Source: Symbiodinium natans
Lineage: Eukaryota; Sar; Dinophyceae; Suessiales; Symbiodiniaceae
DNA length: 64,000 nt
Assembly: GCA_905221605.1 (NCBI GenBank)
Contig: CAJNDS010002801.1
Location: 370,001-434,000 of the forward strand
Direction of reading: 5' to 3'
A model generated the notes under the pieces. It was not told the DNA's origin. It searched no databases and saw only the letters and a list, made by a program, of their open reading frames with translations. This document shows positions 63,401-64,000 of this stretch, piece after piece; position 1 is the stretch's first letter, and the number at the start of each line of letters is the position of its first letter. A program made the translations under genes and the position numbers.

Positions 63401-63790
63401 AGTGTCATTGTCTACGAGTTTTTACTTTGTATGGTAGCCAGCCCATGTGGGGGGACCTCAGACCGGGGTTGTGGGTTTTGGGTTTCTAGGGGGTTGTTAG
63501 GGTTTGGAGGTCTGGCGTTTGAGGGTTTTGGTGCTTTGTTCGGGGTTTAAGGGTTCACAATCTTGGGGGTGATCGCGGGTTCGGTGGGCTTGTTGGCGAT
63601 TCCATTCTGTATGGGCTACATGCTTACACCCCGCAGCATCCGCACCTCGGAGACCTTCGGTCCCTAAACCCCGAACCCGAAACCCCGAACCCGAAACCCT
63701 AGGACACCCATCTCTAGGCCCTGGTGGAGATCTGGGGGCAGCAGACACCCACCTGGCTGTGCCCGGGCACGTTCTGCATGCATCCTGGCT
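60431..63790 (+). CDS. Multi-pass membrane protein, unassigned, partial exons
   Basis: Exons: about 60437-60530 (RQVCALSCCYDSTVERSYQD then RREQLRLC), 60579-60716 (APAFIGALTWVYLRLWIGDF then SSVHFLASVAALLTLGSALE, two membrane-type stretches, closing on a GC donor), 61060 to about 61135 (AIGAAYGSIEGLRWVHLATP), 63120-63187 (EFMRRPHFCEVLLLIGSIFV, GC donor), about 63310-63354 (KIIHSMYSNLPKSN), 63552-63659 (LGVIAGSVGLLAIPFCMGYM then LTPRSIRTSE) and about 63718-63790 (VEIWGQQTPTWLCPGTFCM). At least four hydrophobic helices suggest a channel, transporter or membrane enzyme. I do not recognise the family. Phase across the last two exons was not settled, and two genes may be involved because of the 2-kb gap at 61.2-63.1 kb. 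Confidence 0.45.
61300..62020. other. No gene; 27-base direct repeat
   Basis: GGGTCTCAAGGTGTGATGGG followed by TGAACAAGG occurs at 61823-61851 and 61954-61982, about 130 bases apart. Otherwise AT-richer spacer. Confidence 0.7.
62144..62730 (+). other. Overlapping open frames of doubtful status
   Basis: Two overlapping frames of 175 and 133 codons and a third shorter one cover the same DNA. None contains a motif I recognise. GC-rich composition explains their length. A telomere-like stretch (CCCTAAATCCTAAACCCC) follows at 62735. Confidence 0.3.
63440..63555 (+). repeat. Degenerate telomere-like repeats
   Basis: GGGTTGTGGGTTTTGGGTTTCTAGGGGG and GGGTTTAAGGG-type units between two membrane-protein exons; CCCCGAACCCGAAACCC follows at 63665-63705. 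Confidence 0.8.
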
Positions 63791-63810
63791 AAGGGGAGTG
63801 GTCCAGCGTC

Positions 63811-63900
63811 GGTGCAGAGGGTATTGTTGGTTTAGAGTACGTGTATAGAATCATACTGCGGTGCACAGGGAATTGTTGGGTTAGAGTACATGTACTGCAT
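63811..63900 (+). repeat. 49-base tandem duplication
   Basis: GGTGCAGAGGGTATTGTTGG at 63811 and GGTGCACAGGGAATTGTTGG at 63860, each continuing into TTAGAGTAC(A/G)TGTA. Confidence 0.85.
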
Positions 63901-64000
63901 TCGATGGTGAAAGGGAACATCAGGTCGAACTTAGTTTTGGGCATTCTGTTGTGCTGTGGAATCATGATTGAACTTAAAAAACGCTTACTTTCCATCAACC

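Noticed and set aside
1-64000. Dinoflagellate spliced-leader sequence (TAGCCATTTTGGCTCAAG) or relicts at gene starts
   Set aside because: I found no convincing match by eye upstream of the genes; only short partial words such as GGCTCAA occur.
1-64000. tRNA, rRNA, CRISPR arrays, bacterial operons or phage genes
   Set aside because: No cloverleaf, rRNA core motif, spaced identical repeats or bacterial gene packing was seen.

Overview
The window looks like nuclear DNA of a dinoflagellate. Three genes could be assembled exon by exon (an SF3B6 splicing factor, a PPPDE/DeSI peptidase and an FkbM-type methyltransferase). In all three, many introns start with GC or GA instead of GT and end in AG, mostly followed by G. 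That pattern is known from Symbiodinium-type genomes. Genes are sparse and cut into exons of roughly 30-130 bases. Every gene I can recognise lies on the + strand, as expected for dinoflagellate unidirectional gene blocks. Plant-type telomere repeats (TTTAGGG/CCCTAAA and degenerate forms) sit inside introns along much of the window. I cannot name the genus.

Layout. 0-2 kb: no gene seen. 2-3.1 kb: complete SF3B6/p14 gene with seven short exons. 3.2-3.7 kb: pieces of a probable MFS transporter. 5.5-8.8 kb: exons of a TPR protein and an acidic-tailed protein. 11.6-13.9 kb: a large exon of a helical-repeat (OPR/RAP-like) protein. 14-23 kb: mostly repeats and intron-like DNA with isolated candidate exons. 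23.3-26 kb: FkbM-like methyltransferase in at least eight exons. 27.9-31.9 kb: a short protein with a lipidation-type N terminus and a 259-residue protein carrying three copies of a Trp/His motif. 33-38 kb: unassigned exons. 38.3-46.9 kb: a second OPR/RAP-like gene whose exons alternate with telomere-like introns. 49.1-57.2 kb: a PPPDE peptidase gene of nine exons. 57.5-59.7 kb: two compact genes, one with a PB1 domain behind a signal-like N terminus. 60.4-63.8 kb: exons of a multi-pass membrane protein.

The most unusual feature is the fifth intron of the PPPDE gene (51015-56418, about 5.4 kb, against some 150-620 bases for its neighbours). It contains the longest open frames of the window: a proline/threonine/glutamine-rich reading of about 1,200 codons spread over two frames, with one in-frame TAG and at least two frame changes. 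GA microsatellites lie near both ends. I read it as an inserted mobile-element-like ORF1 or an undescribed intron-borne protein gene. No reverse transcriptase, integrase or transposase is visible. No tRNA, rRNA, CRISPR array or spliced-leader gene was seen.
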